The notes beneath the pieces were generated by a model, which saw only the letters and a list, made by a program, of their open reading frames with translations, searched no databases and had not been told where the DNA came from. A program made the position numbers and the translations under genes. Positions 1 to 10,353 of a DNA stretch of 64,000 nucleotides are shown piece by piece. Origin of the DNA: Luidia sarsii (taxonomy: Eukaryota; Echinodermata; Asteroidea; Paxillosida; Luidiidae); the NCBI GenBank assembly GCA_949987565.1, contig OX465107.1, positions 13,203,051 to 13,267,050 of the forward strand. The letters are read 5' to 3'. The stretch's first letter is position 1. The number at the start of each line of letters is the position of its first letter.

Positions 1-90
1 ATGCTTGCACAAGAGAAACAGCTGCCTGGACGCGTTCAAGTGTGGTGAGATGGTTTCCCGCAGACGACCACGATGATGTGTCTGGGTGGG

Positions 91-134
91 GAGAAGGAGG
101 AGGAGGAGATGGTGGTGGAGGAGGAGGAGGAGGA

Positions 135-186
<52 letters not shown>

Positions 187-215
187 GGGGAGATAGGGAG
201 AGAGAGGGGGGTAGG
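91..215. repeat. Polypurine microsatellite, (GGA)n into (GA)n
   Basis: The + strand is almost pure purine: GGA/GAG triplets, then an unbroken GA run from about 137 to 184, then mixed G/A. A polypyrimidine tract follows 100 bp downstream on the same strand, so the two tracts are loosely inverted. The open frames through it are repeat artefacts. The 216-318 interval between the tracts is CpG-rich unique sequence with nothing recognised. Confidence 0.95.
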
Positions 216-318
216 GCTCTACAGCTGTGCACGGAGCGTGCAAAGCCGTGTCCCGTGCCGCTCGCGCAACGCGGCCTGGTTAAACAAGCCGACAGGGCCC
301 CGCCCGGTTCGCCCGCTC

Positions 319-531
319 GCTGTCTCTCTCTCTCTCTATCGCTCCTTCTCTCTCCTTCTCTCTCCCCCCACCCTCCTCTCCCTCTCTCCCTCCCCTCCCC
401 CTCTCTACCTCCCCTATATCGCTCTCTCTCCCTTTCTCTCTCTCTTCCTCTCTCTCCCCCTTCTCTCTCTCTCCCTCTCCCTCTCCCCTCTCTCTACCTC
501 CCCTCTCTCTACCTCCCCCCTCTCTCTCTCT
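319..531. repeat. Polypyrimidine tract (CT/CCCT-rich)
   Basis: About 210 bp of nearly pure C/T with variable CT, CCCT and CTAC steps. It is not a clean period, so it is a degraded microsatellite. A smaller CT patch follows at about 627-672. Confidence 0.95.
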
Positions 532-1306
532 CTTCGTGACAGTGTGCAACCTTTGTCTTAAATCCTTCCGTGTAAAACATCCCAATCCACCCGCGAGATC
601 TCGTACATGTCTCTCTGTCTCTCACCGTCCATTCGCCTCTCTTCTCTCTCTCCTTCTTTCTCTCTCCCCCCAGTCTTGTGAGGAGGGGACTACCAAGTCT
701 CTTCCACACCACCGCGGGATAAACGCACTATGTAGCCACGACGTGAGCTCACACGAAGGCTTCGCCGAGTTGAAAGTTTGTGATCGGCTGGGCGTCGTTG
801 TCTTCTTTCTTTCTTTCTTTCTTTTTGACACGAAAACAAAAGTAGACGCTTGGAGTGTTTCGGTGCGGTGGGAAACGGCCATCGAATTATCGCCCGGGAA
901 CGAGGCGGCTTGGTAAGTGAGACCGCATGGCGTATACGGTGTGCCCGCGATGCCGTACTGCCTCTTCACCGAGTACACTGCGTGCTGTCATCGTGCTGAG
1001 AAATTACTGGTCCAATCCACTGGTCCCATGTAGTCTTTCCGAGACATGACCACAGTTTTTTTTGTTTTATCATCGGAGGTTTCTTTCCCCGTCTGCTTAG
1101 ACTTTGACAAATTGTAAGTAGCCGTATTTCTGTTGATTTGTACGTAGCGGTGTCTTACCTTCGGGAAGACTTCTGATTATGTCTCGCGTTTTGAGTCGTC
1201 AGCTGGCGAGATCCCAAACTCAAATCCATTCCCCGGTCGCTCGTCCTAAACCTATGCAATCACCTTCCTATATGTGCATACTTATACCTGCATTTCATTA
1301 AGATGA

Positions 1307-1338
1307 ATGAATATTCATTGAGATAGATGAATATTCAT
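1307..1338. other. Twin 12-bp palindromes ATGAATATTCAT
   Basis: The perfect palindrome ATGAATATTCAT occurs at 1307-1318 and again at 1327-1338, exactly 20 bp apart. The first extends to a 14-bp palindrome (1306-1319). The spacing is about two helical turns, which would suit a cooperative dimeric DNA-binding site, but no factor is assigned. Confidence 0.5.
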
Positions 1339-1465
1339 AGTAATCCCCTAGCAATATTCAACAGCTTTATGAATATTGTAATGGTAAAGGTATAACTGTC
1401 AATTAGTGTTTCCAACGATTTTATTTTGACCAGAATGTACTTAATAGCTTGTTTATGTTTTAATA

Positions 1466-1690
1466 TTAAGTCGGTTTACTGGGGTTTTGTTTTTGTGATT
1501 TGGTATCATTTCCAGCTTCTTCGGTTCCCTCGGATACATTTGGGTTGTATTGATATGTAACCGGGCGCTTAACCCTGGCTGCCCCGGCAGCACTTCGGGG
1601 TTGGCGCGGTCGGGACCTGTACGGGTGGATTCTGGCGGGCGCTTGCTGAAGGGCGAGCCGTAGCTGCTCGGGATTAACTCTGTTTCTCAA
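1466..1690 (-). other. Unidentified non-repetitive open frame (possible coding fragment)
   Basis: A minus-strand frame of about 75 codons lies in GC-rich unique sequence and stays open a little further upstream. It has no ATG at its 5' end, so it would have to be an internal exon or a fragment of a mobile-element protein. The peptide is basic, rich in Arg, Pro and Ala, with an RSRPRQPRSAAGAARVKRP stretch, and ends in a polar Lys/Gln/Asn tail before the stop. No family is recognised, and chance remains the simplest alternative. Confidence 0.2.
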
Positions 1691-1767
1691 GGCCCACGGC
1701 TCTCCATAAACGGCACTTTGCTCTGTTTATTTTTCTTTTAGATTCCATTCTCTCGTTCCCTCTCGTT

Positions 1768-1769
<2 letters not shown>

Positions 1770-1798
<29 letters not shown>
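1770..1798. repeat. (TC)n microsatellite
   Basis: A short pure TC run inside an otherwise unique stretch. Confidence 0.9.
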
Positions 1799-1801
<3 letters not shown>

Positions 1802-2014
1802 CTTTCCTCATCCACGGGGGATAGTTGTGTTTTTTTTTTATTTGGCCTGGTTGTTTTTTTTGTCTGAGTGTGGAGGGTTGAGACAGAGTTGAGTTTGATG
1901 TTCACTTTTCCTGCGCCATTTTCGTTTATACTTCAGGCGAAATAATGTATTCCAAAAAATGGAGCAAAATATTTTACTGACTTCATTGACCAAGATGCAG
2001 ATCTGAGAACGTTA

Positions 2015-2440
2015 GAGGGCCGGACATTTTTTTTTTATCCTAGTGGGACTTTTCAGGGCCTTTCTCAAAGGCGGGACCTTTCTCAAAGGCAGGACCTTTC
2101 TCAAAGGCAGGACCTTTCTCAAAGGCAGGACCTTTCTCAAAGGCAGGACCTTTCTCAAAGGCAGGACCTTTCTCAAAGGCAGGACCTTTCTCAAAGGCAG
2201 GACCTTTCTCAAAGGCAGGACCTTTCTCAAAGGCAGGACCTTTCTCAAAGGCAGGACCTTTCTCAATGACAGGACCTTTCTCAATGACAGGACCTTTCTC
2301 AAAGGCAGGACCTTTCTCAAAGGCAGGACCTTTCTCAAAGGCAGGACCTTTCTCAAAGGCAGGACCTTTCTCAAAGGCAGGACAAGGCAGGACGCATTTG
2401 AGAAAGGTCCTGCTAGTGTGGAAACGTCAGGCGGCTCAAA
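2015..2440. repeat. Family B hairpin element whose loop is an 18-bp minisatellite
   Basis: The left end (2015-2058) is a decayed version of the family B end (GGGCCTGACGTTTCGATCC). The right end (about 2392-2438) is the inverted counterpart with GAGAAAGGTCCTGCTAG and GAAACGTCAGG. Between them lie 18 in-phase copies of an 18-bp unit, CCTTTCTCAAAGGCAGGA, at 2059-2382. Two adjacent units carry TCAATGACAG instead. Each unit contains a 5-bp stem, CCTTT-CTC-AAAGG. Because 18 is a multiple of 3, long open frames exist on both strands, but they are repeat artefacts. Confidence 0.9.
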
Positions 2441-3814
2441 ATAATGAGGGAAATACATAAAAACAGACACCATTTTGAATCCCTTATAGAAGATCCGGAA
2501 CTCAACTGTTTCTCTCTTTTACTTCACCATACCATACCATCAATTTCGGTTGAACATTTCATCTTGTGCAAAATTGCTAATTTGGCGAAATGCTCGAGTC
2601 TCATAAGGAAGTAGGCCTATATGAAATAATAATATTTCATTCAGCGCTGTTAAAGCCTGATAATTTCCAGATGAAGGTCAACTTAACAGCTTCGATAAAA
2701 CCAATCGTTCAGCGGTATGGGTAATACTTTGTTAATAGAAAATACTAATTTATTAATAGAATCTGATTTATTACAAATTTAATCGCTTTGCGCCAGTTAC
2801 GGTTTTGCGTCCTGTGCCAGGCAGGATACACTAATCCAATTTGAATTGCATTAATCCGAGGCCGGAGCAGAGAAGAAAAAATATGACAAGAACACTTCAA
2901 TGAATGAGAAATGAAGTCGTTTTCTAAGCGGGGGGTATTATAAAAAGAGACCGGGCGAAGGTGATGGCGATGGAGCCAGTGGAGCGCGCCGATCGGCGGT
3001 GGACTGGCGGGGCCAACGCGTCACGCGGCCCGGTCAGGAGGGCGCGTCGCGACGCGCTAAATCTTCGCACTTTGGGAGTGTCGCGGACATTGCCGGCTTG
3101 TTTTTTTGTTTTGTTTTTCTCTCTGTTTTTTTTTTCTTGTTTGCCTCGGCACGTAGCCCTGGCACTCACGGGGGACTGTCGGGCCGAGCCGCTAGAGTGG
3201 GACTTTTCACATGTGAGACTGGCAAGAGATATGGTTTATGCATGAGCATTATGACCAAAAGGATAAAAAGGGTAAACAGGGGAGAGGGGAAAAAAAACAG
3301 GAGGGGGAATGAAGCTTCCGTCTTTTTCTTTACCCCAACAAATCATTATTCGATGATTCACCCGATAAGTTAACTGGCTTTTTGTGGTTAAGCTTGCGTG
3401 CGTTGGCGACGCGAGTGAAATAATGAATTTTTCTTTCGTCCCACCTTCTTCAACCCCCTCTCCCCTCTCCCCCACCCCACGCCAAAAAAAAAATGAATAT
3501 GATAAATTGGAGCGAAGAGTGAGCTGAATTGAATGCGTGGATTTATCCATGTGATAGATCCTGTGACGGAGGGGTCCTTGGCATGGCCGGGAGCTCGCCA
3601 ATTGACGTAAGTGGCCCAACTCAAGACTGTTTAACTAAATGGCTTCAGTGACACGTCGCGTTCACTTTACCGTCACTTAGTTTGACGACTTACAACGTTG
3701 CAGTCCGCTGTTGCATAGAGCGCTGTAAGACGTACACACGTGTAACTCACATTCAGTGTTGAATAGTATTGTCTTGTAATCTATATATCAAGTCGATCCT
3801 ACACCAAATCTAAA
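2441..3814. other. Unique stretch with a CpG-rich island at about 2950-3240
   Basis: The left part is AT-rich with nothing recognised. From about 2960 to 3060 it is dense in CpG and includes a 16-bp palindrome (3042-3057). T-runs follow at about 3100-3136. No exon is assigned. Confidence 0.55.
3042..3057. other. 16-bp CpG palindrome GCGCGTCGCGACGCGC
   Basis: Perfectly self-complementary and containing six CpG. It lies in the most CpG-dense part of this unique stretch. Confidence 0.7.
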
Positions 3815-4366
3815 AAAAAAAATGTAGGACCTCTCTCAATTGCAGGCTTTTGAGTGAAGTCATATAGCTCTGATAGAGGTCCAGTTAGGAAAGGCCCTTC
3901 TTGTTTTCCTTTGGAGATTTGCACTACTTCTTACTTTCATGCAAGTCAGTACTAAGCGGTTTGCAAGACTTTTAAAATTAAGAAATTTAAGGAGGAGATG
4001 CATTTCGAATGAGATGACCTTTGGCGATGCACCAAACTATTTTGTGCCAAATTCATCCGCGTCTTACTACAAAGCTGGTGCTGTGAAACATAATTTCACC
4101 AATACCAGAAGCCTCTTTCGGATTTTAACGGCTAATGCAATAGTAATCCAGCTGCGAGATCCACAGCTCCAGACAATCGAATCTACATCAGGCAATCTCT
4201 TCAAAGAAAACATGCACACTCCAATGCCCTCTTATAACGATTGTTCCTCGAGGCGCACCGCAACGCGTAGAGACAAGTATACGGTCAAGTCTTGACAATT
4301 CACGGCTTGCCCTTGCTCTCAACGTCCACCAATTTCATTTTCAGCAACTTCATTATTATTATCTTT
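3815..4366. other. Unique stretch with a degenerate family B remnant
   Basis: The stretch 3823-3905 contains decayed family B words (GTAGGACCTCTCTCAATTGC, then GAGGTCCAGTTAGGAAAGG). A 118-codon open frame at 3939-4295 (+) shows no recognisable motif and is not called as a gene. Confidence 0.4.
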
Positions 4367-4620
4367 TGGGGGGTGAAGGGAAAAAGCTACCTATGGCATT
4401 ATGAGTGTATTGTGCTATTATCATTATTTTGTTTTGTTTAGAGGGCCTGACGTTCGATCCTGGTTTGAAATGTTTCCAAGGCAGAATTCCGGGCTTGTAA
4501 AAACAAGTCCTGTCAGGATCCTTGCTAAGCATGCGGGGATCGAACAGATGAGCACTATAGATTATTTTAAGATTTGCATTTTGGTAATTTAAGTCAGTCA
4601 AAAGTTTGCCATGTTTTGAT
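4367..4620. repeat. Family B interspersed repeat copy
   Basis: It shares with the copy at 5593-5755 both the upstream segment (CTACCTATGG to TTTTGTTT) and the core AGAGGGCCTGACG, GATCCTGG, CCAAGGCAGAATTCCGG and AAGTCCTGTCAGGATCC. Its right end (4560-4615) matches the tail seen at 46067-46130 (AAGATTT-CATTTTGGTAATT, then AGTCAG and AGTTTGC). No open frame is conserved between copies, so it is non-autonomous. Confidence 0.75.
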
Positions 4621-5463
4621 ATCAAAATATATTCTCTGTATTGGTATGACTTGTGAGTACACGTTGCGTTCTTCTCATTTCGATTGAAGGTGCATTCGAC
4701 AGATTGTTTGTGAAGCTATGGACATATTCATTCCCTCTCTTCAACGATTAAAAGAGAGGAGATTCGATCAGCATAAAAACATCAAGAATTAACCCCCCCC
4801 CCCCACACCAAATAAAAACAAAGATCACGGTAGAATTTAAACAACCCCTCTCGCAAGCTTCCAGTTTGCATATCCTTATTGCCCTTTAGGTTTGTGGCTT
4901 AACAAAAATGAAATTGGAAATAGCCGCAAATCCTCCCCTAAAATCCTCCAGTACAAAATAGATTGTCAGGTGTCCTTATAAGAAGGATTGGCCAAAGTCC
5001 TCTCGATCCAAATTCTCGTAGATTCATGCCTATATTCGGCGTCTGTGACTCTGATTAAGTTTTACCTCCTTTCCATGGGCCAGATTTCTTTTTTTCAGAG
5101 CTGAGTCGCAGAAACGGGGTAAAATGTAGATTTGATGCTGAATTCTAAACCTATATTCGATAGAGGAAATGAAGCTCGTACATGTATGTCAGAGCTATGT
5201 TTTTTTTCCTGACTGGCCTACTCGCTTGTCACACCGATGTTTGCAAAATCTTAAAACGAAATCATTACAGGGCCGTCTGTTTCGATCCGAGGAAAACCTT
5301 CTTTTATATAATTTTGAAACATCATATTCGGATTTTAAGATCTTTTTTGTTTCTATTTCCATTTTGCGTGGAACCTCCGGGTTTCACAGTTGATAACAGA
5401 CACACGTTTCTCCGCATTGTAATACTTCACGATGTCTTTTCTTAAACGTGAGATAGATAGATG
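4621..5463. other. Unique AT-rich stretch, nothing recognised
   Basis: It contains a C-run at about 4793-4804 and two short overlapping frames at 5169-5445 without recognisable motifs. Confidence 0.5.
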
Positions 5464-5547
5464 TTTCTCATTATTTTCGTTTACTGAATATGAAACCTGT
5501 AAATTAAGATAGTTAGATTAAGACATGCAAAACTAGTATTGGGTAAA
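5464..5547 (+). repeat. Long direct repeat, left copy
   Basis: About 84 bp, nearly identical to 5756-5840 (shared words GAATATGAAACC, AAATTAAGATAGTTAGATTA and AACTAGTATTGGGTAAA). The pair brackets the T-rich family B copy between them. Confidence 0.85.
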
Positions 5548-5755
5548 ACGAGTATTTATTTATTTATTTATTTTTTTTTTATTTTTTTTTTATTTTTTTT
5601 TTGGGGGGGAATCTACCTATGGGATTACGATAGCACGATGTGCTATTGTCATTTGTTTTGTTTTAATAGAGGGCCTGACGTTTTGATCCTGGTTGGACCT
5701 TTTTCCAAGGCAGAATTCCGGCCTTGTCATCCGAAAACAAGTCCTGTCAGGATCC
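5548..5755. repeat. Family B copy with a T-rich left end
   Basis: It begins with (TTTA)n and long T runs, then has the same segment as 4367-4530 (AGAGGGCCTGACG, GATCCTGGT, CAAGGCAGAATTCCGG, AAGTCCTGTCAGGATCC). It lies exactly between the two 84-85 bp direct repeats. Confidence 0.8.
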
Positions 5756-5840
5756 TTTCTCATTCATTTCCGTTTTATGAATATGAAACCGGGAAATTAA
5801 GATAGTTAGATTAAGAAATGTCAAACTAGTATTGGGTAAA
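5756..5840 (+). repeat. Long direct repeat, right copy
   Basis: Mate of 5464-5547, with a handful of substitutions. It is far longer than a normal target-site duplication, so either a local tandem duplication was later interrupted or unequal exchange occurred. Confidence 0.85.
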
Positions 5841-6575
5841 CCAAACAAAATATGTTCAGTTAGTGTATCACTTCTCGTTTTCTACGTCTTGAATTCACTA
5901 TGGAATACTATACGCTCTTCTGATCTTGCTCACTGTAAAGACTAGAGAGTCAACCATGCAAAACGTTGATTAAGATATTAAAGTTTTTAGATTATGTCTC
6001 GGTTTTCAGCCAGTTAGTATAGCAGTGTCGACGCGGAGTAGTTCTATAATCTTTGATATCGGGGGATACCCGAGCCGGGTTATTTGTGCGTCTGATACCC
6101 GCGAAATGGCGTCGGCCACGATTTGACCGAACGTGGTTATACTAACGGTGGTCATTAGCCCCGAGAATGCTTTCAACGCTTGATGACTTCAAGACGGAAG
6201 TTCAAGCCGGGGAGGGGGGGGGGTTGTAATTCGAATTGCGTCCACCCAAAACAGATCTGGCGATGCATGGAGCAATGGCTAACTCGTTCCTATAATACTG
6301 GCACTGCCACACCGGCGACCATTGTCTTCATCGAGGCTGCCATTCCCACTTGCCTGGCAATCACCCCCCCCTCCCTCCCTCCCTCCCTTCCTTCTTCCCT
6401 CGCCCTTAATGTGATTTAGTTTTCAGACGATGTCAGGAGGTCAAGGGTGAAATGTTGACATTCCACATAGGCTAGCTTACGGTACATACACTCCTCATGT
6501 CGAGGCAAAATATAAAACGTTGAACTCTGACACCCGGGCGAGCTAAACTCAACGCAGTACAGCTTTCATACCAGC

Positions 6576-6609
<34 letters not shown>

Positions 6610-6956
6610 AGGAGGCGTTATCGTGGCAATGTGTTTTGTGGCCATTTCAAGGCATTAGATAACATAAGATATTAAGATTTTATTATATTGCTCCCAGAGG
6701 AGGGAAACCGATACCATGTTCCTATGGAAAGCTCCCGCCCGATTTGGTGTTCAGCTCCTTCGGCACAAGACTGTAAAACTTGTTTGCTTGCGGATGGGCG
6801 TCGGAGTGCGGATCGTGTGTCATCGGTGCGAGGGCGCTGTGCGTCGGTGTTTAAACATTTAAAAAGACGCCCGACTGTCGACAGACGCCGATGAAATCTT
6901 TCAGAGACTTTGTGTGAACGTCGTTATTTTCTTTTAAACAAGCATGAATATCTCTT
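5841..6956. other. Unique stretch with small microsatellites
   Basis: Holds a C-rich CCCT run (about 6365-6400) and a T run of about 28 (6579-6607). A 68-codon frame at 6688-6894 contains a GAGGGCGCTGTG word (6830-6841) that resembles a CTCF core. No gene is recognised. Confidence 0.5.
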
Positions 6957-7062
6957 TGCCTTTAAGAAAGGCCCTGCTTGGATCGAAACGTCGACAGGCC
7001 CTCCAACTTTTGAGTTTAATTAGTCCGTGAGCAGTTTTTTGTATCTACTTCATCACCATCTA
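6957..7062. repeat. Family B half copy
   Basis: Contains TTTAAGAAAGGCCCTGCTTG, GATCGAAACGTCGACAGGCC and then the family tail (TTAGTCCGTGAGCAGTTTTTTG). Only one arm of the hairpin is present. Confidence 0.75.
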
Positions 7063-7557
7063 TTGATAGGATTGAAGCGCGTACAAAATGGAAAATAATG
7101 AATAATTTTTAAAAATGACCTTAGTAACCTTCGTTTGACCTTCAATCGAAGTATTGGCCCCGTCTCTGCCTAATGCGCGCTTGCAGTGAATATGTCATGC
7201 ACCATGGCATTATAAGCTGACATCAATACAGATATGCTACAATCCTGACTCTGATGACCAAAATTAAAAGCGCCGAAAAAGAAAAGAAAAAAAAATGTCC
7301 TGACAATTCTACCCTCGGAAGATCCTATCAGAAAGTCTTTTGACATTTGACAGAGGCCCTGCCTTTGAGAAAATGTCTTGCTAAGAATCACTAAAATTTA
7401 AGGCCCCTGAAATAGCTCGATTGTTTAAAAGCGCTTGCGTTGGAAAACCGAGCACGTCTCTTCTGGCAGTTTTTTACGAAGGGGTTCCTGATTTCAATGT
7501 CATTATGGTTTCTTGCAGCCTTCATTTTGTTTCGGTTTCGTTTCTATGGCGACAATT
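7063..7557. other. Unique stretch with a decayed family B remnant
   Basis: The stretch 7330-7420 retains GGCCCTGCCTTTGAGAAAATG and a following AAATTTAAGGCCCC, plausibly an old family B arm. Nothing else is recognised. Confidence 0.4.
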
Positions 7558-7730
7558 GTGAGAGAGAGGGGGGTAGAGAGGGGAAAAGGGGAGAAGGGGA
7601 AGGGAGAGAGAAGAGATTGAGAGGGGTAGGGAAGAGAGAGAGAGAGAGCAAGAGAAAAGGGAGAAGGGGAGAGAGGGAGAGGGGGGGGGAGAGAGAGAGG
7701 AGGAGAGAGGGGGAGAAAGAGACTGAAGAA
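7558..7730. repeat. Polypurine tract
   Basis: GA/GGA-rich on the + strand, with no clean period. Confidence 0.95.
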
Positions 7731-8040
7731 GGAATTACGCATTCCAGGGAGCCTTCGCGAATGTTCTAATGTCAAGAATAAACAGTCTCGCCATAAGAGC
7801 AGCGTATCGTGTCATCTTCGGACGCAAATCGGTGATGTAAATCTCATCGCGTGCCTCTGTATGCAACTCACTGTGACGGCCACCGCCGCAGCCGTCGATA
7901 ATGATGATATATCCACTGGGACCAACGCTTTTGGGACTTTTCTCTCTCTCTCTCTCTCTCTGCTCCCTGCCTCTTTCTCTCCGCGCAAGTTCTCGTCTGA
8001 GCTGCGTCCCCCTGTCATTTGCTCGAGTGCCGAAGCAAGT
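7731..8040. other. Short unique stretch, nothing recognised
   Basis: Contains a small CT run at 7938-7962. Frames that enter the downstream hexamer array are artefacts. Confidence 0.5.
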
Positions 8041-8651
8041 CTCCCTCCCTCCCTCTGCCTCTCCATCTGCCTCTCCATCTGCCTCTCCATCTGCCTCTGC
8101 CTCTGTCTCTACCTCTGCCAATGTATCTGCGTCTGTCACTGCCTCTGCCTCTGCCTCTGCCTCTGCCAATGTCTCTGCATCTGTCTCTGCCTCTGCCTCT
8201 GCCTCTGCCTCTGCCTCTGCCAATGTCTCTGCCTCTGCCTCTGCCTCTGCCTCTGCCTCTGCCTCTGCCTCTGCCTCTTCCTCTGCCTCTGCCTCTGCCT
8301 CTGCCTCTGCCTCTGCCTCTGCCTCTGCCTCTGCCTCTGCCTCTGCCTCTGCCTCTGCCTCTGCCTCTGCCAATGTCTCTGCATCTGCCAATGTCTCTGC
8401 ATCTGTCTCTGCCTCTGCCTCTGCCTCTGCCTCTGCCAATGTCTCTGTCTCTGCCTCTGCCTCTGCCTCTGCCTCTGCCTCTGCCTCTGCCTCTGCCTCT
8501 GCCTCTGCCTCTGCCTCTGCCAATGTCTCTGCCTCTGCCTCTGCCTCTGCCTCTGCCACTGCCTTTGCCTCTGCCTCTGCCTCTGCCTCTGCCTCTGCCT
8601 CTGCCTCTGCCTCTGCCTCTGCCTCTGCCTCTGCCTCTGCCTCTGCCTCTG
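8041..8651. repeat. (CTCTGC)n hexamer array truncated by an assembly gap
   Basis: About 600 bp of CTCTGC units, starting with a 12-bp variant (CTGCCTCTCCAT) and broken repeatedly by CCAATGTCTCTGC interruptions. Because the period is 6, every frame is open; the encoded dipeptide runs (Glu-Ala on the minus strand; Ser-Ala, Cys-Leu or Pro-Leu on the plus) are artefacts. The array runs directly into Ns, so its true length is unknown. Confidence 0.97.
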
Positions 8652-8851
8652 NNNNNNNNNNNNNNNNNNNNNNNNNNNNNNNNNNNNNNNNNNNNNNNNN
8701 NNNNNNNNNNNNNNNNNNNNNNNNNNNNNNNNNNNNNNNNNNNNNNNNNNNNNNNNNNNNNNNNNNNNNNNNNNNNNNNNNNNNNNNNNNNNNNNNNNNN
8801 NNNNNNNNNNNNNNNNNNNNNNNNNNNNNNNNNNNNNNNNNNNNNNNNNNN
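8652..8851. other. Assembly gap (200 N)
   Basis: Exactly 200 N between a CTCTGC array on the left and CT-rich sequence on the right. The fixed size shows it is a placeholder, not a measured distance. Confidence 1.
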
Positions 8852-9115
8852 TCTCCTCTCCCTCTCCTCTCCCTCTCCCTCTCCCTCTCCCTCTCCTCTC
8901 TCCCTCTCCCTCTCCCTCTCCCTCCTCCCTCTCCTCCTCTCCCCCCCTCTCTCTACAACCCTCTCTCTCTATCTCTATCTCTATCCCTCCCTCTCTCTCT
9001 CCTCCCCTCCTCTCTTTTATATCTCTCTCCCTCTCTCTCTCTATCCCCTCCTCTCTCTATCTCTCTCTCCGTCCCCCCCTCTGTATCTCCCTCCACCTCC
9101 CCGCTCTACTCTTCT
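8852..9115. repeat. Polypyrimidine tract
   Basis: C/T-rich with CCCTCT and TATCTC steps; continues the low-complexity block across the gap. Confidence 0.95.
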
Positions 9116-9654
9116 TCTATACCACCTTTCTGCGATGAGTGGAGACCCACTGATACAAAATGATAAAGCTCTACAATACAGCCTCGTTTTGAAAGCGGAG
9201 CAAACCAGCAACCCCCCCCCCTCCTCCTCCCTGACCGATGGAGTGGAAGGTGTCGCCCCTGCACATCCGATGTACTGTCACTGCGCCACGGTTTACTCTG
9301 CGTGGAGACGTGACATCATTACCAACGGAATCAGGAGGAGGAGGAGGAGGAGGAGGAGGATGAGGAGGAGAGATAGGGAAAGGGGAACAAAACAAAAAAC
9401 TCAAACACCGTCGTCCCGTATACAGACGGCCGGGTTAACACCGCCTAGCATCTGCCTGGTTGCACGCTACTCCAGCCATGCATTACGACGGAATGAATAG
9501 AGAGTTTATAGCTCCGTCCGTCCCAAAGTGGCCTGGATGGGACTCGCTCGCAGAACCGTGAAGGGAACATGCCCCGGTCCCCCTTGACACCCTCCGGAAT
9601 AACGCCGAGTTGAAAAAATAGAGTCGAGTAGAATTAGAAGCCTAAATCGAAAAG
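9116..9654. other. Unique stretch with (GGA)n at about 9330-9372
   Basis: Apart from the trinucleotide run and a short C-run near 9213, it is ordinary sequence with no recognised gene. Confidence 0.5.
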
Positions 9655-9772
9655 AGTGAGAGAGAGAGAAAGAAGAGAGAGAGAGAGGGGAGAGAAGAGA
9701 GAATAGAAAGAAGAGGGAGAGGGGGTAGAGGGAGAGAGAGGAGAGAGGGGGGAGAGATAGAGGGGGAGACCA
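9655..9772. repeat. Polypurine tract
   Basis: GA-rich, no clean period. Confidence 0.95.
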
Positions 9773-10255
9773 TCCAGTAATGACCGTTAATTTGACGACG
9801 TCTATGAATAACAGATAGGCAAGGGACCATCATCAGCCGAGTAATTTTCCGCATCCGCGACTATAGCCAAATCATAGGTCGGCTAATGGACATTGTCACA
9901 CGACTTGGGGAGGGGGACGGGGAGGCCATTCGCGGCCACTCAGTGAACGAGCCGGCTCTTCCTCTCCCATGACCGTCAACCTCAAAATATCTGATGACGG
10001 ATTTGTATGCGTCTTTGTCTTCGGTCCGAAGGGAGGGACGAGGCGGAGGCGGAGGAGGAGGAGGGGGAGGAGGAGGTGGAGTGGAGGGATTTGAGGTTGG
10101 CCCCCTTTCAAGTGAACTGCACAATTAGGGACGGCTGTTTAACTGGGCGGGGGGCACGGGCCTTCTGTGCCGGGTCCCGGCAATGCCGCGCCGTCACATG
10201 AAGCTCCCGCTCCCGTTCCGGGCCGTTTGCTATATTGCTATAATACGCGTCAGGT
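9773..10255. other. Unique stretch with (GGC/GGA)n at about 10040-10082
   Basis: CpG-rich on the right side (10100-10260). No gene or RNA recognised. Confidence 0.5.
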
Positions 10256-10321
10256 CGGTTACAGGAGGGAGAGGAGAGAGAGAGACATAGAGTGGGGAGA
10301 GATAGAGAGACAGAGACAGAC

Positions 10322-10353
<32 letters not shown>

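Larger units (their letters stand above)
532..1769. other. Mostly unique stretch, no gene recognised
   Basis: It holds a (TTTC)n microsatellite at about 802-826, an AT-rich patch with twin palindromes (1307-1338), and a GC-rich open frame on the minus strand (1466-1690). No splice-bounded exon could be assigned. Confidence 0.6.

Noticed and set aside
7735..9500. Glu-Ala, Ser-Ala, Cys-Leu and Pro-Leu repeat proteins of up to 493 codons
   Set aside because: Products of the CTCTGC hexamer, some running through the N gap; same at 19727-21065.
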